Below are positions 6,543 to 9,551 of a stretch of DNA of 9,551 nucleotides, piece by piece. Numbering within the stretch: the stretch's first letter is position 1; every line of letters starts with the position of its first letter. Origin of the DNA: JBFXEO01 sp050180015 (GTDB lineage Bacteria; Bacteroidota; Bacteroidia; Bacteroidales; Tenuifilaceae); the NCBI GenBank assembly GCA_050180015.1, contig JBFXEO010000106.1, positions 1 to 9,551 on the forward strand. The letters are read 5' to 3'. The notes under the pieces were generated by a model, which saw nothing but the letters and a program-made list of their open reading frames with translations, had not been told where the DNA came from and did no database searches. Position numbers and translations under genes: made by a program.

Positions 6543-9539
6543 CTACTCCTCAATATACTTTACTATCTGTTTTTTCCAGAGCTGATAGCCCTTACCGTTC
6601 AGGTGCAAACCGTCGAAGCTGTACTCAGGGTTCAACTTATTCTGATCGGTTTTGAAAACAGAGAACAAATCGATGTAAACCAGGTTGTTCTGTCGTGCAA
6701 TTTCCTTCAGCTGGTCATTAATCCTGATTATATCGGCAATTGGACGTGTGTAATGAATGGAGTAATCAACCGGCAAAATACTTTCAATGTAGATTTTGGT
6801 TGAAGGCGACTCGGCCTGAATCTGGCTGATGATTTTTTTGTAATTCTCAACTACATGATCAACCGTTTTTGAGTAGGCTAAGTCGTTAGTTCCAATCATT
6901 ATAAAAATTTTTGATGGTTTTGATTCGGTTACTTCGCCCAGCCGTTCCAAAACGCCATCGGTATCATCGCCACCAATACCACGATTTTTTACATTGATAT
7001 TATTGAATAGCTCGTGCCACTCACACTGGTCGGTAATGCTATTCCCCAGCATGATAATTTCATTTTCAGTATTCGGAAGCATCTCAAACTGCTCCTTGCG
7101 GTGGTAATAGTACGCTTTTAATGCTTTATTCCATGCAGCCAAATCCTCGGCATACTTATCGTATTTCATGATTGAATCAACCTCTGCTTGTGAGAGCAAT
7201 GTACTCATTGAGGGAGGGGCATCCTGTGGGTTACTTCCCCATTTATGGTTGGGCTTCGGCCCCATTTTCAGGACAAGATTTCCCCCATTCACCAGCTCTG
7301 AGTGGTAAAACCAGGGTTTACCTAAAGGTTTGCCATTGAGCGTGGCCGATTGAATGTACTTATTCTCCTTTGATACGTTTTTAGCCTCAATGGTAAACTT
7401 TTCCCCGGGGTAATACTTTTTATCGAGATGAATGGTGATTTTTTCAAATATTGGGCTCCCGATTTCGTAGAACGGGTTTACGGCTGCACCCCCATCCATT
7501 TCGAATAGGCCCATGGCGCTCATTACAAACCAGGCCCCCATTTGCCCCTCGTCCTCATCTCCGGGCCATGCGTTGATATCGTCGCCATAGTAATTGTACA
7601 TAATTTCACGTACCCATTTCTGCGTTAGCCAGGGAGTCCCGGCATAGTTGAATAGGTATGCCGCCTGCATGTTGGGTTGATTTCCATGGTTTACGGGTAG
7701 AATGCCTGCGCTGACAATGCCATTCTCGTCTAAATTATCGGAGTTGAAGTGGTATGGTAGTGATGTTTCAAAACCTTTTTCCAGGCGGCTAACGAAAATA
7801 TCTTTCCCCAGCAAATTGATCACTCCGTGAATATCGTGCGGGACAAAAAATGTGTACTGCCATGCGTTCCCCTCAACGAACCCAGAACCCAGAAATGTGG
7901 AGTGGCCGAATTCAGAAAAATTATCGACCCAGGAGCTGTCCGCATTTTTCAGCCATACGTAACCCGCCTGGGGGTAAAAGATGTTCTTGTAGCTAAAGGC
8001 CCTTTTGGTGAAGGTTTTGTAGTCCGATTCGTTGCCAAGTGCCTTTGCCATTTGTGCTACGGTCCAATCATCGTAAGCGTAGTCCAGCGTGCTGGATACA
8101 GGGCCCTCCTCGTTGGGTACAAATCCCAACCTGACGTACGAGTCAAGAAACCGGTTTCCCGCAAAACCACCGCCTAGGTGGGGTTTACCCTGCTCGGTTT
8201 GATTGTGCTTAATGGCCTTATACATTTTATCGGCGTCGTAGTTTCTAATACCCTTTTGGTAGGCGCTAACCATTAACGGTATTTCGTGTGAACCCACCAT
8301 AATTCCGGAGTACTCTATTCCGGTTGGTCCTTTTGGGAGCCAACCTCCCTTGTCGTATATTTCGAGTAATGATTGCACCCATTCATTCGCTATACCGGGT
8401 TGCGAAAGTGTCCAGAGCTGGTTGAGGTTCCAAAAGGTATTCCAGAAAGCATCGCATCCATATACCGGAGAATTTGGATCTTTAAGTTGTTGAACTTTCT
8501 CATACATATCTACGTACTTCCCGTTTACATCGCTCCAGATGGTTTTGGCCACGTAAGCACGGTACATGTTGGTGTAAAATTTTTTGTAATCCGATTCACT
8601 GCCACCTTCCACCTCTATGCTTTTCAGCAAATTATTCCACGTGGTACGGGCATTTTCTTTTACTGCATCAAAATTCCATCCGAAAGGGTTTAGCTCTGTT
8701 TCTAGATTAAGCCGGGCCTGCTCAACGCTTACCAGCGATATGGCCGATTGTACCAAAATGGTTTCGCCTTCTTCTGTTCTAAAATTCAGGAATGCCCCCA
8801 CGTCTGCATCGCCATAAGTTTTATGGGTAATCTCATTGGTATTCCGGTAGATTGTTTCGTTGTTCCATCCGTTAAACGATTCGAAAGGTTTACTAAAACG
8901 AATCACGAAATATACGGTGTACTCGTTGTAACCGGCTCCGCGTAAACTTTGCTGAACCGAGTATCCTTCAATTTCTGTATTGCTCACCTTTTTTATATCG
9001 GCCAGAAAAACTTCGTAGCCGTATTCCGTTGGGATTTTTAAATCGATTAGAATCCTCGCAGAATCTGACTTAGGGTAGGTGTACCGTTGGAATCCGGCGC
9101 GTGTTGTTGAGGTAAGTTCTGCCCTGATGCTGTAATCATCCAGAAGAACCGAGTAGTAGCCCGGCTTGGCGATTTCGTTTTCGTGTTTAAACCGGGAGCG
9201 ATAGCCTAAGCCGGGGTTTGTTTCTGTGCCGGGGAGAATTTTTAGCTCACCTACTGTGGGCATAGTAAGCAACCCGCCCATTGTCCACGAGTGTATATGG
9301 CTAAAACCGGCAATGTTCAGTATTTTGTACTCATAGCCCGCCTTCCAGCCGTTGCGTCGGTTGTCGGGGCTGAGTTTTACCATTCCGAACGGCATGCTTG
9401 CACCGGGGAATATCATCCACCGGGCATTGGTGGTTCCCATTAGGGGATCGACGTAATCAACGGGTTCCTGAACAGTTCCTTGGGCAAAAACCCCAAAACT
9501 TAGGCCTGCAAGGATTAGGAATAGGATTTTTTTCTTCAT
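6543..9539 (-). CDS. Secreted GH92 alpha-mannosidase-like protein fused to a C-terminal SGNH/GDSL hydrolase
   Basis: This 998-residue exported protein has two catalytic modules. A Sec signal peptide (MKKKILFLILAGLSFGVFAQ, cleavage near 19-20) has no lipobox. The GH92 part spans about 27-770: an N-terminal beta-sandwich with FPGASMPFGMVKLSPD (44-59) and FSHIHSW (79-85), then the (alpha/alpha)6 domain. Its GFVEGNAWQY (553-562) carries the likely general acid E556, and PGDEDEGQMGAW (659-670) the likely base pair D661/D663. GH92 enzymes are calcium-dependent inverting exo-alpha-mannosidases. The SGNH part (about 800-998) has LGNSITD with nucleophile S834, NRGIGGD (852-858), GTNDL (883-887) and DGLHL with D976 and H979, so a full catalytic set. 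This suggests removal of an acyl group and of mannose by one polypeptide. The +1-subsite position that is HE in alpha-1,2-mannosidases reads NQ here (620-621), so linkage specificity is uncertain. It is the first visible gene of a three-gene unit. Confidence 0.93.
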   Translation of the reverse strand: MKKKILFLILAGLSFGVFAQGTVQEPVDYVDPLMGTTNARWMIFPGASMPFGMVKLSPDNRRNGWKAGYEYKILNIAGFSHIHSWTMGGLLTMPTVGELKILPGTETNPGLGYRSRFKHENEIAKPGYYSVLLDDYSIRAELTSTTRAGFQRYTYPKSDSARILIDLKIPTEYGYEVFLADIKKVSNTEIEGYSVQQSLRGAGYNEYTVYFVIRFSKPFESFNGWNNETIYRNTNEITHKTYGDADVGAFLNFRTEEGETILVQSAISLVSVEQARLNLETELNPFGWNFDAVKENARTTWNNLLKSIEVEGGSESDYKKFYTNMYRAYVAKTIWSDVNGKYVDMYEKVQQLKDPNSPVYGCDAFWNTFWNLNQLWTLSQPGIANEWVQSLLEIYDKGGWLPKGPTGIEYSGIMVGSHEIPLMVSAYQKGIRNYDADKMYKAIKHNQTEQGKPHLGGGFAGNRFLDSYVRLGFVPNEEGPVSSTLDYAYDDWTVAQMAKALGNESDYKTFTKRAFSYKNIFYPQAGYVWLKNADSSWVDNFSEFGHSTFLGSGFVEGNAWQYTFFVPHDIHGVINLLGKDIFVSRLEKGFETSLPYHFNSDNLDENGIVSAGILPVNHGNQPNMQAAYLFNYAGTPWLTQKWVREIMYNYYGDDINAWPGDEDEGQMGAWFVMSAMGLFEMDGGAAVNPFYEIGSPIFEKITIHLDKKYYPGEKFTIEAKNVSKENKYIQSATLNGKPLGKPWFYHSELVNGGNLVLKMGPKPNHKWGSNPQDAPPSMSTLLSQAEVDSIMKYDKYAEDLAAWNKALKAYYYHRKEQFEMLPNTENEIIMLGNSITDQCEWHELFNNINVKNRGIGGDDTDGVLERLGEVTESKPSKIFIMIGTNDLAYSKTVDHVVENYKKIISQIQAESPSTKIYIESILPVDYSIHYTRPIADIIRINDQLKEIARQNNLVYIDLFSVFKTDQNKLNPEYSFDGLHLNGKGYQLWKKQIVKYIEE

Positions 9540-9551
9540 ATCATTGATCGT

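Noticed and set aside
6515..6553. Upstream in-frame start for the first propeller lipoprotein
   Set aside because: It would put 13 polar, cysteine-containing residues before a clean lipoprotein signal peptide and overlap the preceding gene. The ATG at 6514 fits better.
1..9551. CRISPR arrays, tRNA or rRNA genes, insertion sequences, phage or defence genes
   Set aside because: I saw no spaced direct repeats, RNA-gene signatures, transposase motifs or terminal repeats on either strand.

Overview
The window looks like chromosomal DNA from a member of the Bacteroidota, most likely an anaerobic or marine Bacteroidales/Marinilabiliales-type organism. This rests on the GH92-family glycosidase, the two lipoproteins with Bacteroidetes-style lipoboxes, the lack of strong Shine-Dalgarno sequences, and a perfect match (TACCTTTG, minus strand) to the Bacteroidetes -7 promoter element TAnnTTTG. 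No lineage marker is present, so genus is not claimed. All six supported genes lie on the minus strand, in two transcription units.

Right-hand unit (9539 down to 4122): three tightly spaced genes for export and glycan breakdown. The first is a 998-residue secreted protein that fuses a GH92 alpha-mannosidase-type module to a C-terminal SGNH/GDSL hydrolase. Two tandem paralogous lipoproteins follow, with beta-propeller features like those of the DUF4185/DUF5005 families. The gaps are 28 and 35 nt, so co-transcription is likely. The unit probably continues upstream beyond the window edge. Together the genes suggest a polysaccharide-utilisation-type module acting on an acylated, mannose-containing glycan.

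Centre (3610-4121): 512 bases without a convincing gene. It holds a 70% GC patch with a strong two-tier inverted repeat, a second inverted repeat, and, next to the left-hand unit, a promoter with a 14-bp perfect palindrome that is a good operator candidate.

Left-hand unit (3609 down to the window edge at 1): a three-subunit biotin-dependent acyl-CoA carboxylase, ordered biotin carboxylase, biotin carboxyl carrier protein, carboxyltransferase (the last lacks its C-terminus because the window ends). The first two genes are 2 nt apart and read like the alpha chain of propionyl-CoA carboxylase split in two. Biotin carboxylase charges biotin on the carrier at K135, and the carboxyltransferase passes CO2 to an acyl-CoA. 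The acyl-CoA is probably propionyl- or acetyl-CoA; a cysteine at the known substrate-selectivity position leaves this open. The two units have no obvious metabolic link beyond carbohydrate catabolism and propionate/succinate metabolism both being typical of these bacteria.
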